Assembly: GCF_023278365.1 (NCBI RefSeq)
Contig: NZ_CP075338.1
Span: 372,001-436,000, forward strand
DNA length: 64,000 nucleotides
From: Epilithonimonas zeae
GTDB taxonomy: Bacteria > Bacteroidota > Bacteroidia > Flavobacteriales > Weeksellaceae
Direction: 5' to 3'
Below the pieces are notes generated by a model. That model searched no databases. It was not told where the DNA came from and saw only the letters and a program-made list of their open reading frames with translations. The position numbers and the translations under genes are program-made. Positions within the stretch are counted from its first letter, which is position 1. Each line of letters opens with the position of its first letter. Shown one piece after another: positions 15,328 through 24,984 of the stretch.

Positions 15328-17910
15328 ATCAACAAATATTTTCAAAAATATCATATATTTTATTACTCCGCAATTTTCAGTGTGTTTTTGTACGCATGTA
15401 ATGTGACGAAAAAAGTTCCTGACGGTGAGTATCTGTTGACAGCTAACAAATTCGAATACACAGATGGTAAAATTTTCTCAGACGAAATCCCGGATCTTGT
15501 AGCTCAGAAACCTAATAAAAAAACACTTTTGGTTCTTCCTTTAGGAGTTGGTCTTTATAATATGGCAAATCCTAAATACGATACAATTCTGAAAGAGTAT
15601 ATGACCTATCCTAGCGAAATGAGAAATCAAAAGCTAAGAGATTCTCTTTTTAAGAAATTTGATCATCCGGAATTTGTAGGACGTAATTTATTCTGGAATC
15701 GATTCTTCCATACTGTTGGAGAAGCTCCCGTGATTTATAGCGATGCAAAAACGAAACAAAGTGCAAAAAGTATTAATAACAGATTGATTAATCGTGGTTA
15801 TTGGGATGCTGAAGTTACAACTAATGTAAAAAGAGATTCGGCTGCTAAAAAAGCAGAAGTTGATTATATTATTACCCACAATGATCCAACTTATACCAAG
15901 GATTATTTCTATAATATTCCGGATCAGAATGTCAGAAGTATATATGAATCTCAATTGACCAAAAGTCTTGTTAGAAAAGGTCAAATTCTGGATGAAACGG
16001 TTTTGGAAAAAGAGATTACAAGGATTAATGATTTGATGAAAGAAGAAGGTTATTATAAATTCAATAATGACAATCAGGATATTTATTTTGTTGCTGATTC
16101 CTTACAAAGCCGAAAAAATGTTCCTTTGGTAATGAACATTATTAAGGATTCTATAGGAACACCTTACAGAAAAGCCACCATTGGAAAAATTACAGTTTCT
16201 GTAGCAGGTAATGTAAACAATGCTGATAAACTTCCATTGAAAGACAGTATTCGCGGAATTAATATTTTCAGAAGAGACAGTGCTTATAAAGCGAATGCTC
16301 TTTGGTTACCAATTATCCTGAAACCTGGTGACATTTACAAACAATCGAATCTTGATCTCACAAGAAGGAATCTGATATCAATGAATAATTTTACGATTCT
16401 CAAAGCTGCTGATTTTCTACGTAAAGAAGGTACAGCTGCGGAAAGAGACAGTATTATAGATGTTGAATATGTTCTGAGACCTTTGCCGAAATATGAGTTT
16501 AATATCGCGACAGATATTCATTATTCTCAGATTCTGAATTTCGGTTTTTCCCCATCTGTAGATTTAACAACAAGAAATGTTTTCGGAGGTGCTGAAAACC
16601 TTGTGACAAGTTTCTCGGGTGTAATAGGAACCACTAAAGATCCTAAAAATCCGGATGCCGTTTTTAATGCTTATGAGTTGTCTGCTCAGGCATCCCTTCA
16701 GTTTCCAAGATTGTTGGTGCCTTTTAGAAAATACTATAAAGTAATCCCGAAGAGATATTCACCGATTACCAGTATCAACTTAGGAGCATCTGTTCAGAAT
16801 AATATTGGTTTGGGGAGAATCAACTTCAATGCGGGGCTTAATTATTCAGCGAATGTTGATGAAGGAAGAATTCAGCATAGATTGACTTTATTCAATACCC
16901 AATTCAGTTTTACTCAGAATAAGGACAAATATTATGACTATTTTCCTGCTGAGGATTTAATAAGACAAGCCGTTTTTGGTTGGTATGATGATTGGAATCC
17001 TGGTGTTGTTAATTCGGGCTTATCTTATGATGAAATTATTAAAATGCTGGTAAGTGATCAGGCGTTTTTAGCTTCTATACCTGCGGAAAATGCTGATATT
17101 TTCAATGCTTTTACACAATCATTGATTAACAAAGATCGCCAAACTCAGAACGTTATTATTTCTTCAATTATTTATAATTTCACTTATAACGAGATTGGAA
17201 AAAAGGAATACTCCAACCCCATATTTTTCAGCGGGAAAGTTGAGTTTGCGGGTAACACACTCAGTCTTTTGACTCATAAAGAAAAAGAAGATGGAGTAGT
17301 GTCGGGTAATTCTAAAACGATATTCAAAATTCCATATTCTCAGTTTATCAAATTTGATTTCGATTTCAAAAAATACTTCACTTTTTTCAACGACAGAGCT
17401 AAACCGCATACATTAGCATTTAGACAGCTTGTCGGAGTAGGGATTCCGTATGGTAATTCATCTACAATGCCTTTCATTCGTTCTTATTTCAATGGTGGAG
17501 CCAATGATATCAGAGCTTGGGTGGCATTTGGAGGCTTAGGTCCCGCCGATTCTCAGTTAGATGAGAGAGTACGTTCTTATGCGATGGATAACGTGAAACT
17601 GACAACCAGTTTAGAATATCGTCTTCCCTTAACCAATATGTTTGAAGCAGCTTTGTTTACGGATGCTGGAAATATCTGGGGGCTGAAGGATAATGGATAT
17701 GGTGATCAATTCAAATTCAAAAAATTCATTTCTCAAATTGGTGTTGGTAGTGGTTTCGGAATCAGGATGAATATAGCTTATGTAAATCTGAGACTTGATT
17801 TTGCTTACAAAATGCATGATCCTAACCGTCCAAAAGGAAGCCGTTGGGTTATAGATGAAATTAAACCTCTGCAACCAACTGTCAATTTTGCAATCGGATA
17901 TCCTTTCTAA
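15313..17910 (+). CDS. tamL: TamL-type BamA/TamA-family outer membrane lipoprotein
   Basis: The 865-residue protein has a lipobox (VFLYAC, Cys29), POTRA-like repeats in roughly residues 30-420, and a C-terminal 16-strand Omp85 barrel with motifs such as YFNGGANDIRAW, TSLEYRLPLTNMFEAALFTDAGN and a final ...FAIGYPF aromatic end. Bacteroidota encode this lipidated TamA relative, TamL, which works with TamB in outer membrane assembly or lipid transport. No tamB is adjacent here. ATG 15313 (MSRKHIN) gives a good lipoprotein signal; the frame opens at 15268. The start overlaps that of the methyltransferase on the other strand. Confidence 0.85.
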   Translation: MSRKHINKYFQKYHIFYYSAIFSVFLYACNVTKKVPDGEYLLTANKFEYTDGKIFSDEIPDLVAQKPNKKTLLVLPLGVGLYNMANPKYDTILKEYMTYPSEMRNQKLRDSLFKKFDHPEFVGRNLFWNRFFHTVGEAPVIYSDAKTKQSAKSINNRLINRGYWDAEVTTNVKRDSAAKKAEVDYIITHNDPTYTKDYFYNIPDQNVRSIYESQLTKSLVRKGQILDETVLEKEITRINDLMKEEGYYKFNNDNQDIYFVADSLQSRKNVPLVMNIIKDSIGTPYRKATIGKITVSVAGNVNNADKLPLKDSIRGINIFRRDSAYKANALWLPIILKPGDIYKQSNLDLTRRNLISMNNFTILKAADFLRKEGTAAERDSIIDVEYVLRPLPKYEFNIATDIHYSQILNFGFSPSVDLTTRNVFGGAENLVTSFSGVIGTTKDPKNPDAVFNAYELSAQASLQFPRLLVPFRKYYKVIPKRYSPITSINLGASVQNNIGLGRINFNAGLNYSANVDEGRIQHRLTLFNTQFSFTQNKDKYYDYFPAEDLIRQAVFGWYDDWNPGVVNSGLSYDEIIKMLVSDQAFLASIPAENADIFNAFTQSLINKDRQTQNVIISSIIYNFTYNEIGKKEYSNPIFFSGKVEFAGNTLSLLTHKEKEDGVVSGNSKTIFKIPYSQFIKFDFDFKKYFTFFNDRAKPHTLAFRQLVGVGIPYGNSSTMPFIRSYFNGGANDIRAWVAFGGLGPADSQLDERVRSYAMDNVKLTTSLEYRLPLTNMFEAALFTDAGNIWGLKDNGYGDQFKFKKFISQIGVGSGFGIRMNIAYVNLRLDFAYKMHDPNRPKGSRWVIDEIKPLQPTVNFAIGYPF

Positions 17911-17928
17911 TTCTTTATTTCATAAAAA

Positions 17929-18963
17929 ATGCGCTGGCTCAAATTTATTTTAATTATATCATTTTGTCTTTTCGGTATCTATTCTGTATCCATGAATTTT
18001 GTGGATGAAAGCAAAAGTTTTACCCATCAGTCAGAAATCAATTATCCTGTTGATAAGGTTTTTCCACAGTTCAACAATCTTCAAAACTTTGCAGCCTGGA
18101 ACGACTTTTTTGCTGGCAAGGAAGATTTGACTTATTCATTTTTTACACCTTACGAAGGTCTAGGAAGCGCAATGAAGTTCTCTGATGAAAAAAATAACAA
18201 ATTGGGCGATTTGTTTATCCGATATTCTAATGCTAACCGTACTTTACGTTATCAGCTTTTCGATGGCGAAAGTGCTAATCCGTATTTGATAGATGTGAAA
18301 TTCGTTCCTAATGGACAAAAAACCAAATTATTCTGGAATATCCACACGCCAAAAAGAGATTATTTAGAACGTTCTCTCAATCTTATTGCTGAAGATTTTT
18401 TTGTCGAAAATATTGATAAAAGTATGAAAAATCTTTATCAGTTATTAGGTAATAAAGTTGATAGAGATCAGAAATTAGCCTCAATCAAATATGATAGTAT
18501 TATGGTTGAAAATAGGGAAGGAGAATTGCTTCTAGGAGTCAATGTCAGCACTCGAAATACCAAAGATATTCTTTTCAAAAATGTCATAATGAATCACGGA
18601 AAAGTGGTAAATTATGTTAGGTCAGATTTAGGAAAAAAAGATGATGAATTCGGGATGCCTGTACTTCTTACTAATCCGGCTAACCTGAAAGATAAAGAGG
18701 TGTCTTATTTCTACGGTGTTCCATTGTCCAAAAGGATTTCTGTGAGCGATAATAATTTCAGTTTTCAAACGCTCAATGCTTCCAAAGTTTATTATATCTA
18801 TTATCAAGGGAATTATAACAACCGTGTGAAAAATATTCAGGAGCTTCTCAAAAAGGCTAAAAAAGATACTTTGAGAAATGGTCAGCTAATGGAAGAGTTT
18901 CTGGAAGAACCGATTGATAATCAAGATGTAAAACTCAAATTGTCCTTGCCGGTTTATCGATAG
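17929..18963 (+). CDS. SRPBCC-family membrane-anchored protein
   Basis: A short N-terminal membrane helix (LKFILIISFCLFGIYSVSM) is followed by a START-like SRPBCC domain: HQSEINYPVDKVFPQFNNLQNFAAWNDF, GLGSAMKFSD, TKLFWNIHTP, YLERSLNLIAEDFFVENIDKSMKNL. The last 150 residues resemble a GyrI/SOUL-like region. SRPBCC folds bind hydrophobic ligands. It is 18 bases after tamL and so likely cotranscribed, which would fit a role at the envelope. Exact function unknown. Confidence 0.72.
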   Translation: MRWLKFILIISFCLFGIYSVSMNFVDESKSFTHQSEINYPVDKVFPQFNNLQNFAAWNDFFAGKEDLTYSFFTPYEGLGSAMKFSDEKNNKLGDLFIRYSNANRTLRYQLFDGESANPYLIDVKFVPNGQKTKLFWNIHTPKRDYLERSLNLIAEDFFVENIDKSMKNLYQLLGNKVDRDQKLASIKYDSIMVENREGELLLGVNVSTRNTKDILFKNVIMNHGKVVNYVRSDLGKKDDEFGMPVLLTNPANLKDKEVSYFYGVPLSKRISVSDNNFSFQTLNASKVYYIYYQGNYNNRVKNIQELLKKAKKDTLRNGQLMEEFLEEPIDNQDVKLKLSLPVYR

Positions 18964-19036
18964 AAAAATCTGATAAATATCATGTATATTTACTGGAATA
19001 AATCACTCCTTTAAACATTAGTCCACAAAAATTTAG

Positions 19037-19044
19037 TAAATTTG
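19037..19044 (+). promoter_or_regulatory. -10 box of sucA-sucB
   Basis: TAAATTTG lies 45 bases before the sucA ATG. A short palindrome (ACAGAT-A-ATCTGT, 19073-19085) sits between box and start and may be a regulatory or structural site. Confidence 0.5.
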
Positions 19045-19089
19045 TTGGCAATTATTTAAAATTAAAATTTTAACAGATAATCTGTAATA

Positions 19090-21900
19090 ATGGATAAATT
19101 TTCATTTCTAAATGCCGTACATGCTCAGTTAGTTGATGATATGTACGAGCAGTACAAAAAATACCCAGATGCTCTAGAACCTTCTTGGAAAGCTTTTTTC
19201 CAAGGTTTTGATTTTGCATTGGAAAATTACAGCGATGAAGATGCGACATCACAGTCCGTTTCTCAATCAGCTCCAGTTCAATATGCTCAGCAAGCAGTTA
19301 CAAACAATGCTGTTTCAGAAGATATTTCAAAAGAATTCAAAGTGGTGAACCTAATCGAAGCTTACAGGTCGAGAGGTCACCTTTTTACAAAAACGAATCC
19401 TGTAAGAGAAAGAAGACATTATTTCCCAACACTTGATATCGAAAATTTTGGTTTGTCTAAGGAAGATTTGAACAAAAAATTCAATTCTGCAACACAAACC
19501 GGGATGCCAGGTCCTGCAACTTTGCAGGAGATTATTACACATTTAGAAAACATTTATTGTGATTCTATCGGTGTGGAGTATATGCACATCCAAAATGTAG
19601 AAGAGAAGAAATGGATTATGGAATGGGTAAATGTGAATGAAAACCATCCGACATTATCTGCTCAAGAAAAAACAGAAATCCTTTTCAAATTAAACCAAGC
19701 GGTGGCGTTTGAAAATTATCTTCACACAAAATTCGTAGGTCAAAAACGTTTCTCTCTTGAAGGTGGCGAATCTCTGATTCCTGCATTGGATCAATTGATT
19801 ACACGTTCTTCACAATTAGGCGTTGATGAGGTTGTTCTTGGAATGGCTCACAGAGGTCGTCTGAATGTTTTGACTAATATTTTCCAAAAGTCTTACAAAC
19901 AGATTTTCTCAGAATTTGAAGGAAAAGAATTTGAAGAAGATGTATTTTCTGGTGATGTTAAATACCACTTGGGTTCTTCTAAAAAAATTACAACAGCGAA
20001 CGGAGAAGAAGTTAGAATCAACCTTACTCCGAATCCATCGCACTTGGAAACCGTTGCCGCGCTTGTAGAAGGAATTTGTAGAGCAAAAGTAGATAACGTT
20101 TACAAAGATGATTATTCTAAAGTTTTACCAATAGTGATCCACGGAGACGGGGCTATTGCCGGGCAAGGTATTGTTTACGAAATCGCTCAAATGATGAATC
20201 TGGAAGGTTACAGAACGGGTGGAACTGTTCACATCGTTGTGAATAATCAAGTTTCTTTCACCACTAACTATCTTGACGCAAGATCATCAGTTTACTGTAC
20301 AGATATTGCAAAAGTGACGGATTCTCCAGTAATGCATATTAATGCAGATGATGTAGAAGCTGTGGTTCACGCGATTAGATTTGCGGCAGATTTCCGTGCA
20401 AAGTTTGGCAAAGATGTTTATATCGACCTTTTAGGTTATAGAAAATATGGTCACAACGAAGGTGACGAGCCAAGATTTACTCAACCAAATCTTTATAAAT
20501 TAATTTCAAAACACCAAAATCCAAGAGAAATCTATAAAGAACTTTTGATTAAGGAAAATGTAGTTTCTGATGAGGTTTTGAAAAAAATGGAGCAGGATTT
20601 CAAGGCTTTGCTTGATGAAAACTTTGATGCTTCCAAAGAAATCGAAAGGAATACAATGGACATCTTTATGAAAGATGACTGGACCGATTTCCCAATCGGC
20701 GGAAAGGGCGCTGTAGCTAATTCTACCATTGATACAAAATTCGATTTAGAAAAATTAAAAGAATTAGCAATCAAGATTTCGACACTTCCTGCAGATAAGA
20801 AATTCATTAACAAGATTACCCGTCTTTTTGAGAACAGAATCAAAATGGTGGAGAATAATTCTTTGGATTGGGCAGTTGCAGAATTGTTGGCATATGCTAC
20901 ACTTTTGACAGAAGGTTACAATGTGAGAATCTCTGGAGAAGATGTGGAAAGAGGAACGTTCTCCCACCGTCACGCTGTTGTAAAAACAGAAGATACAGAA
21001 GAGGAGTATATCCCATTAAGACACGTTAATGAGCAAAGATTTGATGTTTATAACTCTCATCTTTCTGAATATGGTGTTTTAGGATTTGATTACGGTTATG
21101 CGATGGCTGCTCCGAAAACATTGACTATTTGGGAAGCTCAGTTTGGAGATTTTACCAATGGCGCTCAGATTATTGTTGACCAATATTTGGTTGCTGCTGA
21201 AGAAAAATGGAAAATCCAAAACGGAATGGTGATGATGTTGCCTCACGGTTCTGAAGGCCAGGGTGCGGAACATTCTTCTGCAAGACTGGAAAGATTCTTG
21301 ACACTTTCAGCTAACGAAAATATCATTGTTGCAAACATTACTTCTCCAGCGAACTATTTCCACTTGTTGAGAAGACAAATGAAATTCGGATTCAGAAAAC
21401 CATTGGTTATTATGACGCCTAAATCTTTATTGAGACATCCAAAAGTGGTTTCTCCTTTAGAAGATTTGGCAAACGGAAGTTTCCAGCCGATTTTGGACGA
21501 TCCAACTGCTGACCCTGCAAAAGTGGAAAGATTGGTGCTTTGTACGGGTAAATTGTATTACGATTTATTAGCTAAGAAAGAAGAGCTTAATGACGATAAA
21601 GTTGCTTTGGTAAGATTAGAGCAAATCTATCCTTTGAATATGGATAACGTTAATGCCATCTTTGATAAGTATAACAACAGAAAAGATTTAATCTGGGCTC
21701 AGGAAGAACCGGAAAATATGGGTGCTTGGAGTTATATTTTGAGAAACTTCAGAAACACAGATATCCAGTTGATTTCTCCAGTTGCTAGTGGAACGCCTGC
21801 GCCGGGAAGTCATAAGATGTTTGAGAAAAATCAGACCAAAATCATCAATGATGTTTTCCAAACGGATGATGCACCTGCAAAAAGACCAGTAACAGCTTAA
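19090..21900 (+). CDS. sucA: 2-oxoglutarate dehydrogenase E1 component
   Basis: The thiamine-diphosphate-dependent E1 subunit decarboxylates 2-oxoglutarate and hands the succinyl group to E2. Visible features are the N-terminal E2-binding helix (SFLNAVHAQLVDDMYEQYKKYP), LGMAHRGRLNVL, the ThDP/Mg motif IHGDGAIAGQGIVYE ending near VNNQVSFTT, GHNEGDEPRFTQP and the C-terminal LPHGSEGQGAEHSSARLERFL. The 936-residue length is normal. sucB follows after 65 bases in the same operon. Confidence 0.97.
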   Translation: MDKFSFLNAVHAQLVDDMYEQYKKYPDALEPSWKAFFQGFDFALENYSDEDATSQSVSQSAPVQYAQQAVTNNAVSEDISKEFKVVNLIEAYRSRGHLFTKTNPVRERRHYFPTLDIENFGLSKEDLNKKFNSATQTGMPGPATLQEIITHLENIYCDSIGVEYMHIQNVEEKKWIMEWVNVNENHPTLSAQEKTEILFKLNQAVAFENYLHTKFVGQKRFSLEGGESLIPALDQLITRSSQLGVDEVVLGMAHRGRLNVLTNIFQKSYKQIFSEFEGKEFEEDVFSGDVKYHLGSSKKITTANGEEVRINLTPNPSHLETVAALVEGICRAKVDNVYKDDYSKVLPIVIHGDGAIAGQGIVYEIAQMMNLEGYRTGGTVHIVVNNQVSFTTNYLDARSSVYCTDIAKVTDSPVMHINADDVEAVVHAIRFAADFRAKFGKDVYIDLLGYRKYGHNEGDEPRFTQPNLYKLISKHQNPREIYKELLIKENVVSDEVLKKMEQDFKALLDENFDASKEIERNTMDIFMKDDWTDFPIGGKGAVANSTIDTKFDLEKLKELAIKISTLPADKKFINKITRLFENRIKMVENNSLDWAVAELLAYATLLTEGYNVRISGEDVERGTFSHRHAVVKTEDTEEEYIPLRHVNEQRFDVYNSHLSEYGVLGFDYGYAMAAPKTLTIWEAQFGDFTNGAQIIVDQYLVAAEEKWKIQNGMVMMLPHGSEGQGAEHSSARLERFLTLSANENIIVANITSPANYFHLLRRQMKFGFRKPLVIMTPKSLLRHPKVVSPLEDLANGSFQPILDDPTADPAKVERLVLCTGKLYYDLLAKKEELNDDKVALVRLEQIYPLNMDNVNAIFDKYNNRKDLIWAQEEPENMGAWSYILRNFRNTDIQLISPVASGTPAPGSHKMFEKNQTKIINDVFQTDDAPAKRPVTA

Positions 21901-21965
21901 TAAAATTAATAAACTATAAAGAATAACAATCTCCGGATTGTTCTGAAATTAAAAACAATATTAGT

Positions 21966-23207
21966 ATGTCAATATTAGAAATGAAAGTTCCTTCACCGGG
22001 AGAATCTATCACAGAAGTAGAAATTGCAACGTGGTTAGTACAAGACGGTGATTACGTAGAAAAAGACCAGCCAATTGCAGAAGTAGATTCTGATAAGGCA
22101 ACTTTGGAACTTCCTGCTGAGCAAAGCGGAATTATTACTTTGAAAGCTGAAGAAGGAGAAGTAGTACAAGTTGGACAAGTGGTTTGTCTTATTGATATGG
22201 ATGCCGCTAAACCAGCAGGTTCTGCAGCTCCAGCCGAAGAAAAACCTAAAGAAGAGCCAAAAGCAGAAGTTAAAAAAGAAGAACCAGCTCCGGTAAAAGC
22301 AGAAGTTGCAAAAACTGAAACTTATGCTTCTCAAACACCTTCACCCGCTGCTAAAAAAATTCTTGACGAGAAAGGAATCAGTGCATCTCAGGTAACAGGT
22401 TCTGGTAGAGATGGAAGAATTACCAAAGATGATGCGGTAACGGCTTCAGTTCCTGCAATGGGAAGTGCTCCTGCTGGTGGAAACAGAGCTCAGACCACTA
22501 CAAAACTTTCAGTTCTTAGAAGAAAGATTGCTGCAAGATTGGTTTCTGTTAAAAATGAAACAGCGATGTTGACGACTTTCAACGAAGTTGATATGTCAGA
22601 AATCTTCAGAATCAGAAAACAATACAAAGAAGAGTTTGCTGCTAAACATGGGATTGGACTTGGATTTATGTCATTCTTTACAAAAGCGGTGACAAGAGCA
22701 TTAAAACTTTATCCAGACGTTAATGCTTCTATTGATGGCGATTTCAAAATCAATTATGACTTTGCTGATATTTCTATCGCAGTTTCCGGACCAAAAGGTT
22801 TGATGGTTCCTGTGCTTAGAAACGCAGAAAATATGACGCTTAGAGGTGTTGAAGCTAACATCAAAGATTTGGCAACTAAAGTTAGAGACGGTAAAATCAC
22901 TGTTGACGAAATGACTGGTGGAACTTTCACAATTACCAATGGTGGAACCTTCGGTTCTATGATGTCAACGCCAATTATCAACCCTCCACAATCTGCAATC
23001 CTTGGAATGCACAACATTATCCAAAGACCAGTTGCGGTTGACGGACAAGTGGTGATCAGACCAATGATGTACGTTGCAATGTCTTATGACCACAGAATCA
23101 TCGACGGAAAAGAATCTGTAGGTTTCTTGGTTGCTGTGAAAGAAGCGATTGACAATCCGGTAGAATTCCTAATGGATGGCGACGAAAGAAAAGCGTTGGA
23201 ATTGTAA
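21966..23207 (+). CDS. sucB: dihydrolipoyllysine succinyltransferase, E2 of 2-oxoglutarate dehydrogenase
   Basis: The protein has one lipoyl domain with the modified lysine at DSDKAT (Lys44), an Ala/Pro/Lys/Glu linker, a peripheral-subunit-binding domain ([31 protein letters not shown]), and a C-terminal acyltransferase domain. The catalytic motif is SYDHRIIDG with His376 and Asp380. [17 protein letters not shown]-like residues mark the succinyl type. It completes the E1-E2 pair with sucA; the E3 gene is not in the window. A terminator follows 21 bases downstream. Confidence 0.96.
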   Translation: MSILEMKVPSPGESITEVEIATWLVQDGDYVEKDQPIAEVDSDKATLELPAEQSGIITLKAEEGEVVQVGQVVCLIDMDAAKPAGSAAPAEEKPKEEPKAEVKKEEPAPVKAEVAKTETYASQTPSPAAKKILDEKGISASQVTGSGRDGRITKDDAVTASVPAMGSAPAGGNRAQTTTKLSVLRRKIAARLVSVKNETAMLTTFNEVDMSEIFRIRKQYKEEFAAKHGIGLGFMSFFTKAVTRALKLYPDVNASIDGDFKINYDFADISIAVSGPKGLMVPVLRNAENMTLRGVEANIKDLATKVRDGKITVDEMTGGTFTITNGGTFGSMMSTPIINPPQSAILGMHNIIQRPVAVDGQVVIRPMMYVAMSYDHRIIDGKESVGFLVAVKEAIDNPVEFLMDGDERKALEL

Positions 23208-23228
23208 GAAATTACAATCAAGATATTT

Positions 23229-23255
23229 AAAGAGAGCAAATTGCTCTCTTTTTTT
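23229..23255 (+). terminator. terminator of sucA-sucB
   Basis: AAAGAGAGC pairs with GCTCTCTTT around AAATT, followed by a T run. Confidence 0.85.
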
Positions 23256-23284
23256 GTTATATTTAATTTCAAAATTTAATTTTG

Positions 23285-23743
23285 ATGAAATGCTTTGAAT
23301 TACCGATTTATAAAAAATCTCAAGAAATTTTTAATGTCCTTGAAACTATTACAAGTTTGTTTCCAGAAGATAATGACTATTTGAAAAGCATTAAAGGGGA
23401 TTTACTTGGAGATATTATGCTAATTCAAGCTAAAATTTGCAGTGCTGAAGCTGTGAAGCTTTATGATATTAAAATGGAGAATGCTACAATCATCAGAAAA
23501 GCAGCAAGAAATATTTTTGTTGGAGGAAATACTTTGGAGTATTTTGGTTTTTCTGATTCAAAATATTATAATTTAGTGAGAAACTTAATTGAAGAATTCA
23601 GACTTCTATTCATCGATTGGATTTCTAGCTTTAATCCAAACCATTATATTGTTGACAATTGGGGATTGTTTAATCCGCCAGGAATTTCCCCTAATCATAT
23701 CCAGAGTGATGACGAACTTGATTTTTTAGATGAACATGAATAA
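23285..23743 (+). CDS. four-helix-bundle-like hypothetical protein
   Basis: The N-terminal pattern (ELPIYKKSQEIFNVLETITSLFPE) and the later helical segments resemble the four-helix-bundle proteins related to 23S rRNA intervening-sequence proteins, but the match is loose. The C-terminus is Asp-rich (DDELDFLDEHE) and there is an unusual NHYIVDNWGLFNPPGISPNH loop. The start is ATG 23285; a TTG directly before it is in frame. It has no signal peptide. Function unknown. Confidence 0.55.
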   Translation: MKCFELPIYKKSQEIFNVLETITSLFPEDNDYLKSIKGDLLGDIMLIQAKICSAEAVKLYDIKMENATIIRKAARNIFVGGNTLEYFGFSDSKYYNLVRNLIEEFRLLFIDWISSFNPNHYIVDNWGLFNPPGISPNHIQSDDELDFLDEHE

Positions 23744-23808
23744 TTCTTATTCTTTGCGAACCTTAACGATATTCTCAATAATTAATAAAATCTTTGTGTT
23801 CTTGGTGT

Positions 23809-23824
23809 TCGAAAAATTTTTCGA
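23809..23824. repeat. 16-bp palindrome upstream of dnaX
   Basis: TCGAAAAA and TTTTTCGA abut with no spacer. It follows a stretch (CTTTGTGTTCTTGGTGTTCG) that weakly resembles the arms of the inverted element before pnp. It may be a degenerate terminator for the 23285 gene. Confidence 0.4.
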
Positions 23825-23863
23825 GTTAATCGAAAACCATTTCCAAAATTCACAATTAATCCT

Positions 23864-23871
23864 TACTTTTG
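23864..23871 (+). promoter_or_regulatory. -10 box of dnaX, very close to the start codon
   Basis: TACTTTTG ends four bases before the dnaX ATG at 23876, the same spacing as at cmk, so the dnaX transcript may be leaderless. Confidence 0.45.
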
Positions 23872-23875
23872 AGCA

Positions 23876-24958
23876 ATGGAAAATTTCATCGTATCCGCAC
23901 GCAAGTACCGTCCGCAAGAGTTTGACACTGTTGTTGGACAATCTCATGTTACCGATACTTTGGAACACGCTATTGACGAAAGTCAGTTGGCTCAAGCCTT
24001 ATTGTTCTGTGGACCAAGAGGCGTTGGTAAAACAACTTGTGCCCGAATCTTAGCCAGAAAAATCAATGAAAAATCTGGTGCGGCAGATGATGATGGATTT
24101 GCATTTAACATTTATGAATTAGATGCGGCTTCCAATAACTCAGTCGATGATATCCGTGAATTGATTGATCAAGTAAGATTTGCACCTCAGGTTGGTAAAT
24201 ATAAAGTTTACATTATCGATGAGGTTCATATGTTGTCTCAGGCAGCTTTCAATGCGTTTTTGAAAACTTTGGAAGAGCCGCCAGCTCACGCTATTTTTAT
24301 CTTGGCGACTACTGAGAAGCATAAAATCATTCCAACGATTCTTTCAAGATGTCAGATTTATGATTTCAAAAGAATCACAATTGAAGATATTCAGGAGCAT
24401 CTTAGAAAAATTGCTGAAAAGGAAAGTATCACTTACGAAGATGATGCGCTTTATCTGATTGCTCAGAAAGCTGATGGTGCCTTAAGAGATGCTTTATCTA
24501 TTTTTGATAGACTAAGTACATTTTCTCAAAAAAATATTACACTTGAAAAAGCAGCTGAAGTTCTTAATATTCTGGATTATGACCAATATCTGAAGATTGT
24601 TGACTTAGCTAAAGAAAATGATATTCCAAGTGTTTTGACCGCTTTTGATGAGATCGTTAAGAAAGGTTTTGACCCGCATATTTTCATTGCCGGATTGGGG
24701 AATCATTTCCGAGATCTGATGATGGCTCAAAATCCTAAAACTTTGAATCTTATCGAAGTTGGAGAAAAAACGAAATCAAAATTCGCTGAACAATCTCAGA
24801 AATGGTCGGCTCAACAATTAATTGATGGGATCGAAATTTGTAATTTCGCCGACATCAATTATAAAAATTCCAAAAACCCGAGACTGACTGTGGAAATTGC
24901 GTTGATGCAATTGTCAAGTCTGGCTGCAGGTTTGGAAGCTAAAAAAAAAAGTTCTTAA
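23876..24958 (+). CDS. dnaX: DNA polymerase III gamma/tau, zero-frame (gamma-like) part
   Basis: This is the clamp-loader ATPase of DNA polymerase III. It shows SARKYRPQEFDTVVGQ, the Walker A box GPRGVGKTTCA, Walker B IIDEVHMLS, the SRC motif ILSRCQIYDFKRI, and the sensor 2 region KADGALRDALS. One oddity is the missing zinc-finger cysteines between Walker A and B, a known trait of this lineage. The zero frame ends at residue 360 (EAKKKSS-stop) directly after an A10 run. The rest of tau continues in the -1 frame (24949-25575). Full-length tau would be about 566 residues. Confidence 0.93.
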   Translation: MENFIVSARKYRPQEFDTVVGQSHVTDTLEHAIDESQLAQALLFCGPRGVGKTTCARILARKINEKSGAADDDGFAFNIYELDAASNNSVDDIRELIDQVRFAPQVGKYKVYIIDEVHMLSQAAFNAFLKTLEEPPAHAIFILATTEKHKIIPTILSRCQIYDFKRITIEDIQEHLRKIAEKESITYEDDALYLIAQKADGALRDALSIFDRLSTFSQKNITLEKAAEVLNILDYDQYLKIVDLAKENDIPSVLTAFDEIVKKGFDPHIFIAGLGNHFRDLMMAQNPKTLNLIEVGEKTKSKFAEQSQKWSAQQLIDGIEICNFADINYKNSKNPRLTVEIALMQLSSLAAGLEAKKKSS

Positions 24959-24984
24959 TATTAGCGCCGCTTCTTGAGGCTAAT
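24941..24984 (+). other. candidate -1 recoding or slippage site in dnaX
   Basis: Ten consecutive adenines (24941-24950) are followed by G. In zero frame they read AAA AAA AAA AGT TCT TAA. The heptamer A AAA AAA allows a -1 slip, after which AAG TTC TTA ATA continues in an open frame. A hairpin with ATTAGC (24960-24965) and GCTAAT (24979-24984) begins ten bases downstream, where frameshift stimulators lie. RNA polymerase slippage on A10 would do the same. An assembly indel in the homopolymer is the main alternative. Confidence 0.6.
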
